From NCBI GenBank assembly GCA_964517265.1, contig CAZFBS010000041.1, forward strand, positions 1 through 27,180: a stretch of DNA of 27,180 nucleotides, read 5' to 3'. The notes under the pieces are model-generated. The model was not told the origin of the DNA and searched no databases. It was given only the letters and a program-made list of their open reading frames with translations. Source of the DNA: REEP01 sp964517265 (GTDB lineage Bacteria; Pseudomonadota; Alphaproteobacteria; Rhodospirillales; Defluviicoccaceae). The position numbers and the translations under genes are program-made. This document shows positions 8,494 through 15,452 of the stretch, one piece after another. Positions within the stretch are counted from its first letter, which is position 1; each line of letters starts with the position of its first letter.

Positions 8494-9186
8494 ATGAGCA
8501 AGATATTGGCAACCCGGTTGATGGCGACGGTAGCGCTGGGAATGATGCTGGCAGCGCCTGTTGTCACCGTCGGTTTCTTGTTTCCTTTTGTGCAGATCAA
8601 AGAAGCCGTCGCGGCCCGTCCCCAAGCAGCCGATATTACCGGCGAGGACCGCGCGACAATCCATCGCATCGAGCGGTATTTGAACGGCATGACCACGCTG
8701 GAGGCCCGTTTTGTGCAGGCTTCCTCCAATGGCCAGTCCGCCGAGGGCAGTCTCTACATTTCGAGACCTGGAAAGCTCCGGATCGAATACGATCCTCCGG
8801 TACCAGTGCTGATCGTCACCGACGGCCGATTTCTGATCTACTATGACAAGCAACTGGAGCAGGTCAGCCACATTCCGTTGGGATCAACCCCGGCCAGCAT
8901 TCTCACGCGCCCGGATATCTCGCTCACCGCCGACGATCTGATCCTGACCGGCTTCGAGAGCGACGGCGAGACGGTGTGCGTAACCGTGGTCCAGGCCGAC
9001 GATCCCTATTCAGGGCGGGTCACTCTCATCTTCGATAAGGACCCACTGGCGCTGCGGAAATGGACCGTGGTCGACGCCCAAGGGATCGAAACCGCCGTTT
9101 CTCTGCTGACTGCCCGGCTCGATCAGCCGCTCGACCGCAAGCTGTTCCAGTTCCGCGACCCGCGCTTCTTCAAGGACGACTTCTGA
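8494..9186 (+). CDS. lolA: Outer-membrane lipoprotein carrier protein LolA
   Basis: LolA is the periplasmic shuttle that takes lipoproteins from the LolCDE exporter to the outer membrane. From this start it has 230 residues. An N-terminal signal peptide (hydrophobic core about 9-35, likely cleavage near AVAA) precedes the LolA fold: IERYLNGMTTLEARFVQ, then AEGSLYISRPGKLRIEYDPP with the conserved Arg/Pro region, LIVTDGRFLIYYD, and the C-terminal ending LFQFRDPRFFKDDF. The ATG at 8494 has AAGGA just upstream; the frame extends to 8419 but lacks a signal there. It follows ftsK by 102 bases. Confidence 0.92.
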   Translation: MSKILATRLMATVALGMMLAAPVVTVGFLFPFVQIKEAVAARPQAADITGEDRATIHRIERYLNGMTTLEARFVQASSNGQSAEGSLYISRPGKLRIEYDPPVPVLIVTDGRFLIYYDKQLEQVSHIPLGSTPASILTRPDISLTADDLILTGFESDGETVCVTVVQADDPYSGRVTLIFDKDPLALRKWTVVDAQGIETAVSLLTARLDQPLDRKLFQFRDPRFFKDDF

Positions 9187-9243
9187 AGCTGAAAGTCTCT
9201 GTTCTGGTAGAGTTCCGCCACCCTGGGGATTAAAAATTTGCCT

Positions 9244-9264
9244 GGTATGCAAGCGCTGCATACC
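9244..9264. promoter_or_regulatory. Inverted repeat (operator-like) within a possible promoter
   Basis: GGTATGCA and TGCATACC form perfect 8-base arms around a 5-base centre (AGCGC). The dyad begins immediately after a TTGCCT (9238-9243), and TACCTA (9261-9266), a weak -10-like hexamer, overlaps its right end with a 17-base spacer. A dimeric repressor bound here would cover the promoter of the downstream hairpin-rich stretch. The -10 match is poor, so the promoter is tentative; the dyad itself is directly visible. Confidence 0.4.
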
Positions 9265-9424
9265 TATTTGCGCTTGGCGCATTGGCTCTTGCCTCGACTC
9301 ATGACCACCTTGTGATCGGATGGGGTGAGAAACCCCATCTCGGATGGTTCCCCTGCCATCCGGCAGTTCCCGCAAAAGGAGCTGTAAGCGCCCGGTTAAC
9401 CCCCCTGGCCGGGCGCTTCTTTTG
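9265..9424 (+). ncRNA. Candidate structured small RNA downstream of lolA
   Basis: Three consecutive hairpins occupy 9319-9418. Hairpin 1 pairs GATGGGGT (9319-9326) with ACCCCATC (9332-9339) around GAGAA. Hairpin 2 pairs CGGATGG (9341-9347) with CCATCCG (9356-9362) around a C-rich loop TTCCCCTG. Hairpin 3 is an intrinsic terminator with a C-rich loop. C-rich hairpin loops that can mask ribosome binding sites are known in alphaproteobacterial small RNAs. No convincing reading frame exists here, and the only forward ORF (9282-9473) would run through the terminator. It could instead be the long 3' end of the lolA transcript. It does not match 6S, SRP or tmRNA features that I know. The 5' end is a guess. 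Confidence 0.45.
9386..9424 (+). terminator. Intrinsic terminator after lolA / candidate small RNA
   Basis: AAGCGCCCGG (9386-9395) pairs perfectly with CCGGGCGCTT (9409-9418) around a 13-base loop, followed by CTTTT. The T-rich tail lies only on the forward side, so it ends transcripts coming from lolA or from the candidate small RNA. Confidence 0.8.
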
Positions 9425-9461
9425 CCTTGGTTTTGTGCCGGTCCAGCTTGCGCGGATGTCA

Positions 9462-10151
9462 TCAAGGGACTAACCGGTAGCCGCCTTGCTCGGTGACAAG
9501 AATACTGGCCCGCGACGGATCCGGTTCCATCTTCTGCCGCAGCCGGTAAACGTGGGTCTCGAGGGTATGGGTGGTGATTCCGGAACTGTAGCCCCACAGA
9601 TCGTGAAGAAGGACCTCGCGAGCGACCACATGGTTGCCGGCGCGGTAGAGGTATTTCAAGATGGCGGCTTCCTTGTCGGTTAGCCGGATCCTTTTGTTGG
9701 CATGATCGTCGATCAGCAGCCGTGCGCCGGGCTGGAAGCTGTAGGGGCCGATGGTGAACATCGCATCGTCGCTCCGCTCATGCTGGCGGATGTGGGCGCG
9801 GATCCGGGCAAGCAGAACCCCAAGTCTAAACGGCTTGGCGACGAAATCGTTGGCGCCGGCGTCCAATCCGGCAATGGCGTCGGCGTCGCCGTCAGCTGCC
9901 GTCAGCATGATGATCGGCGCCCTTATGCCGTCGCGGCGCATCCGCCGACACAACTCGTGCCCGTTCATGTCAGGCAAGCCGGTGCCGAGAATAAGAAGAT
10001 CGTAGTATCCCTCCTTGACAGCCTCCAGCGCGCGCCTTCCGCTCTCTACGGCGACAATGGAGAATTCGTGATGCGGTGCCAGCTGTTCCCCCAGCATCTC
10101 CCGCAAGCGCTGGTTATTGTCCACGAGCAAGAGCCGTCTGCCGTTGGTCAT
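9462..10151 (-). CDS. OmpR/PhoB-type response regulator lacking the phospho-acceptor Asp
   Basis: This 229-residue protein has an N-terminal receiver domain (about 1-118) and a C-terminal winged-helix DNA-binding domain (about 130-229, with LTDKEAAILKYLYR and TLETHVYRLRQKM). The receiver keeps Thr84 (IIMLTAAD) and Lys106 (FVAKPF), but the phosphorylation site reads LLILGTGLPDMNG, with Gly56 where an Asp is expected, and the acidic pair is Asp11-Asn12. It therefore cannot be phosphorylated in the usual way, and no histidine kinase lies nearby. The family binds DNA as dimers to direct repeats; targets are unknown. The ATG at 10151 starts just before the first strand of the receiver; a GTG at 10184 would add 11 residues. 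It is divergent from ribA. Confidence 0.9.
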   Translation of the reverse strand: MTNGRRLLLVDNNQRLREMLGEQLAPHHEFSIVAVESGRRALEAVKEGYYDLLILGTGLPDMNGHELCRRMRRDGIRAPIIMLTAADGDADAIAGLDAGANDFVAKPFRLGVLLARIRAHIRQHERSDDAMFTIGPYSFQPGARLLIDDHANKRIRLTDKEAAILKYLYRAGNHVVAREVLLHDLWGYSSGITTHTLETHVYRLRQKMEPDPSRASILVTEQGGYRLVP

Positions 10152-10416
10152 CAAATCACTCGTGTCGGTTTTCGCACAGCGCACCTATCTTTAGGCCATC
10201 GGCAACCGACTGACAATAAAGGGGCGGCGCCGCCACAGGAGCCGGTACCCGCCGGAGACGCCGACTTAGCGCACGCCGATCCGAAGGCAACGCCGCCGGA
10301 CGATGGCGGTTCGGGCTTTGTCAGAATGAGGGTTCCCGGGTAATGTCGTGCAGTCTCGATGCCTTTGTTTCCCGTTCGATCGCAGGTGCGCCGATGAGAG
10401 CAGCAGCGGAGGCCGG

Positions 10417-11565
10417 ATGAACCAACGTCCCCGCCTCGTTCCGATCCCCGCTACCCGGGAGCCGATGTCGTTGCTGGCCGTGGACCGCACGGTGGCGGAC
10501 CTGCGCCGGGGCCAGCCGGTGGTCATCCAGGGACCGCGCGGGACCGCAGCGGTGGTGATGGCGGCGGAGGCGGTCACGGTCGAACGGCTGGCCGCGCTCG
10601 GCAAGCTGACCCGCTCGGAGCCCGTCCTGGCGCTCACCGCGCGGCGGGCGGCCGTCATCGGTCTCGCCGACAGCGGCTTGAAAGTTTTGAAGGTAAGCGT
10701 GGCCGGCGGCTTGACCCCGGCGCTGGTGCACGATCTTTCCGATCCGCTCGCCCAGGTTTCTCCGATGAGCACCCATACCCTCACGCTGGCCGAGGTGGAG
10801 CCGCATGGCTGCGAGAGCGCCGCGGTCAAGCTGTGCAAGACGGCCAGGCTGCTACCTGCGGCAGCAATCGCCACAATTGCCGATCCCGATGCCGCGGATC
10901 TTGCCGTATGGGCCGCGCGGGGCGATCTTCTGATGGTGGATGCCGGCGATATCTTTCAGTACGAACATATCGCCGCCCGTTTCCTGCGCCCGGTCAGCGA
11001 GGCCAATGTACCGCTGCTCGACTCTGAACAGACCCGGATCATCGCCTTCCGTCCTCAGGACGGAGGTCTCGAGCATCTCGCTCTCATCTTCGGCGCGCCG
11101 GCACCCGATCAGGCGGTGTTAACGCGGCTCCATTCGGAGTGCTTCACCGGCGATCTGCTCGCCAGCCTGCGCTGTGATTGCGGCGATCAGCTGCGCGGCG
11201 CCATCCGGGAGATAACCGCGGCCGGCGGCGGGGTTCTGCTCTATCTGGCCCAGGAGGGACGCGGCATCGGGCTCGTCAACAAGCTGCGTGCCTATACCCT
11301 GCAGGATCAGGGCTTCGACACTTTGGACGCCAACGAACAGCTTGGGTTCGATGCCGACGAGCGCATCTATCTGCCCGCTGCCGAGATGCTCCGCCAACTC
11401 GGCTTTACCACCGTCCGGTTGTTGACCAACAATCCGCACAAGGTCGCCGGTCTCGCCCGTTGTGGCATTACCGTTCAGGCGCGGGTTCCGCATACTTACC
11501 CGTCGAACCGCCATAACGAGACCTACATCCGGACCAAGCGGGAGCGGGGCGGGCACCTCGGCTGA
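10417..11565 (+). CDS. ribA: GTP cyclohydrolase II with degenerate RibB-like N-terminal region
   Basis: RibA opens and deformylates GTP in the first step of riboflavin synthesis. The 382-residue protein has the RibA domain in its C-terminal half: zinc ligands Cys242, Cys253 and Cys255 in HSECFTGDLL and LRCDCGDQL, then EGRGIGLVNKLRAY, LLTNNPHKV and the ending PSNRHNETYIRTKRERGGHL. The first 170 residues resemble the layout of 3,4-dihydroxy-2-butanone-4-phosphate synthase (DRTVADLRRGQPVVI, MAAEAVTVERL) but lack its acidic DDEDRENEGD catalytic stretch, so that half is probably not an active RibB. GGAGG sits five bases before the ATG at 10417, which fixes the start; the open frame reaches back to 10348 without a ribosome binding site. 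Confidence 0.93.
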   Translation: MNQRPRLVPIPATREPMSLLAVDRTVADLRRGQPVVIQGPRGTAAVVMAAEAVTVERLAALGKLTRSEPVLALTARRAAVIGLADSGLKVLKVSVAGGLTPALVHDLSDPLAQVSPMSTHTLTLAEVEPHGCESAAVKLCKTARLLPAAAIATIADPDAADLAVWAARGDLLMVDAGDIFQYEHIAARFLRPVSEANVPLLDSEQTRIIAFRPQDGGLEHLALIFGAPAPDQAVLTRLHSECFTGDLLASLRCDCGDQLRGAIREITAAGGGVLLYLAQEGRGIGLVNKLRAYTLQDQGFDTLDANEQLGFDADERIYLPAAEMLRQLGFTTVRLLTNNPHKVAGLARCGITVQARVPHTYPSNRHNETYIRTKRERGGHLG

Positions 11566-11734
11566 GAACAGCGCCCCGGCAGCTTTCGCCGAGCGGCAAG
11601 ATCTGCCGCGACTCCGACGTAGCGATCGAACAGCCGCTGTCCGGCAACGCCGCCCGTCAAGCCGTGGCATGCCGCTTGCTGTTTGACATCAAGCGAGCGC
11701 ACAGGCGTCTTGCCGAGCCGGATATTGCTGCTTT

Positions 11735-12337
11735 ATGGATGGTCCCGCGTTTCCCACCGACTTTTGGTATGCTCCGCCCGCCTCTGCGGCAAACACAGCA
11801 TCGCCGGGCGGCGGCTTCCGGCTGTTCGGCAAGGACGGATTCAGCTTCTTGGATCTCCTCGACATCGTCAATCCGCTGCAGCACATTCCCGTTGTGTCGA
11901 CGATTTACCGTAGGATCAGCGGCGATCTGCTGGACCCGCTGCCGCGCGTCGCCGGCGGTGCCCTGTTCGGCGGCATCACCGGCGTCATCTCCGCCGTTGC
12001 CAACCTTGTTGTCACTGAGGCGACAGGAAAGGACATTGGCGCCGGCGTGCTTGCCCTGCTGGAGAATGGGGTTGCCGGCGATGATCGGTCCGATCCCTCC
12101 TCGGCCGCGCCCAAAGACGGGCCCGGTAGCAGGCCCGAAAGCGGGATTGCGCACGCCGGTCCGAAGTTCACCATCAGCGCCGGCTGGCAGGCGGCAAACG
12201 CGATGCCCTATTGTGACGCCGAGTGCCTCGACCCCCGCCGCTCATTTCACGTCGATGCCGCCTCGGTTGCCGCAGCGCGCTACGCTGAAACGAGCGAGAG
12301 CACCAACGTCGGGCAGACGCTGGACATGCAGGGGTGA
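11735..12337 (+). CDS. Conserved hypothetical protein
   Basis: This 200-residue protein has no assigned function. Its central part (about residues 36-100) contains FLDLLDIVNPLQHIPVVST followed by YRRISGD, then RVAGGALFGGITGVISAVANLV, a Gly/Ala-rich hydrophobic segment that could be membrane-inserted; I recall very similar cores in uncharacterised proteins of other Rhodospirillales. The rest is low-complexity and Ser/Pro/Ala-rich. No good ribosome binding site precedes the ATG at 11735. Its stop overlaps a GTG that could start the L,D-transpeptidase gene (GTGA), suggesting translational coupling. Confidence 0.75.
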   Translation: MDGPAFPTDFWYAPPASAANTASPGGGFRLFGKDGFSFLDLLDIVNPLQHIPVVSTIYRRISGDLLDPLPRVAGGALFGGITGVISAVANLVVTEATGKDIGAGVLALLENGVAGDDRSDPSSAAPKDGPGSRPESGIAHAGPKFTISAGWQAANAMPYCDAECLDPRRSFHVDAASVAAARYAETSESTNVGQTLDMQG

Positions 12338-12366
12338 GCGGGGACCGCCAAGATCAGAAAGAACCG

Positions 12367-12900
12367 ATGGAGATCGTTGTTGCGCGCACCGCCGAAGGGA
12401 TTACTGCCCTTTCCTGGCGAGGGCGACGCACGATCTGCGCAATCGGGCGCGGCGGCATCCGCGAGGACAAACGTGAGGGCGACGGTGCAACGCCGGCCGG
12501 GCGGTTTCCGCTGCGGGAAATCCTCTACCGGCCCGACCGGCTGACTGCGCCGTCGACGCGGCTTCCGCTACGGGCGTTGGCGGAGACGGATGGCTGGTGC
12601 GACGATCCTGCCGATGCTGCCTACAACTGCCGGGTCCGCCTTCCTCATCCTGCGCGCTGTGAGCGTTTGTGGCGCGCAGACGCGCTCTATGACTTGCTCA
12701 TCGTCGTCGGCTACAACGACGATCCGGCGGTGCCGGGTCAGGGAAGCGCGATTTTCATCCACGTCGCGGCCCCCGGATTCACCCCGACCGAAGGCTGTGT
12801 TGCGCTGGCGGTGCCCGATCTCAAAGATCTCGCCGCCGTCGCCATGCCCGGCGACGTGCTGGTGACGGCCACGGGTGCGGCGGGTCACCCTTCGCGTTAA
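12367..12900 (+). CDS. L,D-transpeptidase family (YkuD domain) protein
   Basis: This 177-residue protein is essentially a single YkuD-type domain. It contains KREGDGATPAGRFPLREILYRPD, the strand GSAIFIHVAAPGFTPTEGCVAL with the catalytic Cys in EGCVAL and the preceding His, and a final GDVLVT strand. YkuD enzymes make 3-3 cross-links in peptidoglycan or attach lipoproteins to it, with a Cys nucleophile. No signal peptide is visible, which is common in this compact subgroup and leaves its location open. A GTG at 12334 overlapping the previous stop would add 11 residues; I chose the ATG where family similarity begins. It probably forms an operon with the hypothetical gene before it. Confidence 0.85.
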   Translation: MEIVVARTAEGITALSWRGRRTICAIGRGGIREDKREGDGATPAGRFPLREILYRPDRLTAPSTRLPLRALAETDGWCDDPADAAYNCRVRLPHPARCERLWRADALYDLLIVVGYNDDPAVPGQGSAIFIHVAAPGFTPTEGCVALAVPDLKDLAAVAMPGDVLVTATGAAGHPSR

Positions 12901-12947
12901 ACCCCTTGCCCTACTTTACTTGGCGCCATGCAATCGAATGCTGTGGG

Positions 12948-12981
12948 AAAAAAAGGGCCGGAAGCGGGAGGCTTCCGGCCC
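12948..12981 (-). terminator. Intrinsic terminator of amtB
   Basis: GGGCCGGAAGC (12955-12965) pairs perfectly over 11 bases with GCTTCCGGCCC (12971-12981) around a 5-base loop. Seven A residues at 12948-12954 become a T run when read on the reverse strand, so it ends transcription from amtB about 75 bases after its stop. No T run lies on the forward side. Confidence 0.9.
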
Positions 12982-13053
12982 AAGTGTCCGAGGGTCTCAG
13001 AGCGGGTGGGAACCGCAGCTCGCCCGCAATAAGCCCCGGCCCGGGTTGAACAC

Positions 13054-14379
13054 CTACTTTACGGTCTCTCCGTGCAATGCGAGGTCGAGGCCGCCGATCT
13101 CCGCCTCCTCTTCGACCCGCAGGCCGATGACGAGGTCGATCAGCTTCAAGATGATGAAGGAGCCGACCGCCGAATAGACGATGGTGGCAATGATGCCCTG
13201 GATCTGGATCCAAACCTGAGCAGGGTTGCCGTCGATCAGCCCGGCAGTGCCGCCAATCGCTTCGCGTGCGAACACGCCGGTGAGGATCGCCCCGACGATG
13301 CCGCCAACACCATGGACCCCGAACACGTCGAGAGAGTCGTCATAGCCGAGCGCGTGCTTCAGCCACACCGCCCCCCAGTAGCAGAACACGCCAGCGGCGA
13401 TGCCGATGGCCAACGCGCCGCCCGGCCCGACGAAACCCGAGGCCGGCGTGATCGCGACGAGGCCGCCGACGGCGCCGGAAACGATCCCGAGCATGCTGGG
13501 TTTGCCCTTCAGCGCCCATTCGGTGAACATCCAGGTCAGCGCCGCCGCCGCCGAGGCGATCTGAGTGACGGCCATCGCCATGCCGGCGCTCTCGTTGGCA
13601 GCCAGCGCCGAGCCGGCATTGAAGCCGAACCAGCCGACCCACAGCAGCGAAGCGCCGATCAGGCTGAGGGTGAGGTTGTGCGGCGCCATGTTGTCGGTGC
13701 CGTAGCCGTGCCGCCTGCCGATCACGATAGCGGCGATAAGACCGGCGATCCCGGCATTGATATGAACGACGGTGCCGCCGGCAAAATCGAGCACGCCTTC
13801 GTCGCCGAGGAAGCCGCCGCCCCAAACCCAGTGACACACGGGCGCGTAGACGATCAGCATCCACAGGCCAAGGAACCACAACGCCGCAGAGAATTTCATC
13901 CGGTCGGCGAAGGCGCCGGTGATCAGTGCCGGCGTGATGATGGCGAACGTCATCTGAAACGTCATGAAAACCGACTCAGGAATGGTACCGCTGAGGGCAG
14001 CGGCATCCAGCTGGGTCAGGAACAAATTGCCAAGGCCGCCCCAGTACGGCTGCAGCGCACCGCCGTCCCCGAATGCGATGGAATAGCCGGCGATCATCCA
14101 TAACACGGTCATCAACGCGCAGGTGGCAAAGCTCTGCATCGTCATGTCGAGCACGTTCTTCTTGCGCACCATCCCGCCGTAGAACAGGGCGAGGCCCGGA
14201 ATGGTCATCAGCAGAACCAGCGCCGTTGCGGTCAGCATCCAGGCGGTATCGCCCGAGTTCAGGACGGGTTCGGCAGCCGCGGCATCTTGCGCGAAGGCCC
14301 TGCCTTCCGTCATCAGGACCCCCAGCATCGAAGCGCCGCTCGGGCCAGCCCAGCCCCATCGTTTTTTTCGTTTACTCAT
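13054..14379 (-). CDS. amtB: Ammonium transporter (Amt family)
   Basis: This is a 441-residue channel-like transporter that moves ammonium across the inner membrane. A probable signal-peptide region (about 12-31, ending RAFAQDA) precedes eleven hydrophobic segments. Family marks include LALFYGGMVRKKNVL, the twin pore histidines His206 (GGTVVHINAG) and His356 (FGVHGVGGIVGAILTG), and APHNLTLSLIGASLLWVGWFGFNAGSA. A GAGGAG ribosome binding site sits a few bases before the ATG, and a strong intrinsic terminator follows the stop. A P-II protein gene lies upstream on the same strand, but 394 bases away, which is much farther than in typical glnK-amtB pairs. Expression under nitrogen limitation is expected from the family; I found no sigma-54 site. 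Confidence 0.96.
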   Translation of the reverse strand: MSKRKKRWGWAGPSGASMLGVLMTEGRAFAQDAAAAEPVLNSGDTAWMLTATALVLLMTIPGLALFYGGMVRKKNVLDMTMQSFATCALMTVLWMIAGYSIAFGDGGALQPYWGGLGNLFLTQLDAAALSGTIPESVFMTFQMTFAIITPALITGAFADRMKFSAALWFLGLWMLIVYAPVCHWVWGGGFLGDEGVLDFAGGTVVHINAGIAGLIAAIVIGRRHGYGTDNMAPHNLTLSLIGASLLWVGWFGFNAGSALAANESAGMAMAVTQIASAAAALTWMFTEWALKGKPSMLGIVSGAVGGLVAITPASGFVGPGGALAIGIAAGVFCYWGAVWLKHALGYDDSLDVFGVHGVGGIVGAILTGVFAREAIGGTAGLIDGNPAQVWIQIQGIIATIVYSAVGSFIILKLIDLVIGLRVEEEAEIGGLDLALHGETVK

Positions 14380-14588
14380 TCGTCTGCTCTCCTCGTTCGT
14401 ATTCCGGCTGCGCCGGCCCGGCCCGGCCCGGGAAGCATCCCCGTTTCCTGATCTCCCCGTGTGCTAGTCTCGACGACGGCAATCGCGATAACCGCAACGG
14501 GTTGATTGTGGATATCCCGCACCCGCGGGCGACCAAGCGCCGTCGCCGGTCATCGTCCCGATGTCGCGGGGGCGGTGACTGGAAGGTA

Positions 14589-14674
14589 GGTTATCAACTT
14601 TCATGCCAGACTCCGTGGCAGATCCGTAATGCACTGAAAAGTAAAGGCTGACGCGAACAGAAGCGTTGATAACC
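14589..14674. repeat. Nested inverted repeats upstream of amtB
   Basis: GGTTATCAAC (14589-14598) is perfectly complementary to GTTGATAACC (14665-14674). Inside lies a second dyad, TGCCA (14604-14608) and TGGCA (14616-14620). Together they could fold as a long-range stem in the amtB leader RNA or serve as two paired protein sites. It could also be the remnant of a small mobile repeat. Confidence 0.5.
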
Positions 14675-14709
14675 AAGCCGGGAAACGGAGCGTGTTTGCA
14701 TATTTGTTA

Positions 14710-14747
14710 GGCAGTAGGAAGGGCAGTGGCCATCAGATAGGCAGTGG
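14710..14747. repeat. Three GGCAGT(A/G)G direct repeats
   Basis: GGCAGTAGG, GGCAGTGG and GGCAGTGG begin at 14710, 14722 and 14740, that is 12 and 18 bases apart. They lie just after the stop of the P-II gene, in the amtB upstream region. They could be binding sites of a regulator; no family can be named. Confidence 0.35.
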
Positions 14748-14773
14748 CAACAGAGTGAGAAGATAATCACCCC

Positions 14774-15085
14774 CTAAAGGGCGTCGGTATCGACCTCGCC
14801 GGTGCGGATCCGGACCGCCCGGGTAACCGGAATGACCACGATCGCCCCGCCGCCGACGTGAGCGCCGCGGGTGCTGGTGCGGAGCACCTCCGTGATCCGC
14901 TCGACCATTTTCTCGGGCACCACGATCTCGATTTTGGTCTGAGGGGCAAGACTAAGCGTATAACCGCGATGACGACTAAACTCTTTGACTTCGGTTACCG
15001 TCATGCCTTGAATGCCAAGGGATGTGAGCGCCTCCCGAACCTTGTCGAGCCCGAACGGCTTGATAATAGTGCTAACCTGCCGCAT
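14774..15085 (-). CDS. Divergent P-II family protein with shortened T-loop
   Basis: The 103-residue protein opens MRQVSTIIKPFGLDKVREAL and has GIQGMTVTEVKEFSRHRGYT, then KIEIVVPEKMVERITEVL and the ending RIRTGEVDTDAL, all clear P-II features. Normal P-II proteins have 112 residues; here nine are missing between GYT and KIE, removing the T-loop tip including Tyr51, which is uridylylated in GlnB/GlnK. Position Gln39 is His, and the GDGK of the nucleotide site is GGGA, so Lys90 is lost; Arg residues of RIRTGE remain. It lies upstream of amtB, so it may still bind the transporter, but sensing and control must differ. The ATG at 15085 has AAGG upstream and matches the family start; the frame extends to 15193. 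Confidence 0.9.
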   Translation of the reverse strand: MRQVSTIIKPFGLDKVREALTSLGIQGMTVTEVKEFSRHRGYTLSLAPQTKIEIVVPEKMVERITEVLRTSTRGAHVGGGAIVVIPVTRAVRIRTGEVDTDAL

Positions 15086-15452
15086 CGTGGTCGCCTTGCC
15101 GGACGTTCCCCTTAAAGGCGGGCCGGAAAGATCTTCCGAAGGCAGTACCGCATGCCTCGAAGGATGTTTATTGTCCATAATTTGTTCTGCCATACTCAGT
15201 CGTTCTCGAGATGATCATTGGTTGCTTGCCAAGCGGGGGGACTTCAAGAAGCGTGCCGCGATGGGGAATGGACCTGCGGGACCGGATTCGCATGGACCAG
15301 CAATGAGTTGGCACGGAAGAACCGGCGTCCTAAGGAGGGAGGTTCCGGCGCGTGGAGCCCGAAATTTAGGCAATTGGGCATGATCGAGAGCAAAAAAGAA
15401 AGATCGAGCGGGATGGGCCGTCGCGCGGCGCGCGATGGATGGAGCACACGAC

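Larger units (their letters stand above)
14380..14773. other. Long glnK-like / amtB intergenic region
   Basis: These 394 bases have no gene I can support. A possible 70-codon reverse frame (14464-14676) has no similarity I recognise. The stretch contains a nested inverted repeat (14589-14674), three GGCAGT-type repeats (14710-14747) and a GGCCC-repeat tract (about 14412-14431) close to the amtB start. A separate promoter or leader for amtB would be expected here. Confidence 0.5.

Noticed and set aside
6955..8871. Long reverse frames opposite ftsK and lolA (6955-7926 and 7933-8871)
   Set aside because: They are shadows of strongly conserved forward genes, with Arg/His/Gln-rich compositions typical of antisense frames.
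9265..9424. 6S RNA, SRP RNA or a known riboswitch downstream of lolA
   Set aside because: No closing stem pairing 5' and 3' ends, no SRP core loop and no riboswitch consensus that I know could be found.
9282..9473. 63-codon forward frame after lolA
   Set aside because: It reads straight through a perfect intrinsic terminator, lacks a ribosome binding site and resembles no protein; the stretch is better explained as structured RNA.
10225..10236. GGCGGCGCCGCC palindrome between the regulator and ribA as an operator
   Set aside because: Short GC-only palindromes are expected by chance at this base composition and nothing else supports it.
13072..14103. 343-codon forward frame opposite amtB
   Set aside because: It is hydrophilic, Asp/Arg/Pro-rich and without domain features, the mirror image of a membrane protein gene.
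14380..15452. Sigma-54 (-24/-12) promoter for amtB or the P-II gene
   Set aside because: I looked for TGGCAC-N5-TTGC on the reverse strand; the nearest GG/GC pairs do not have the required spacing.
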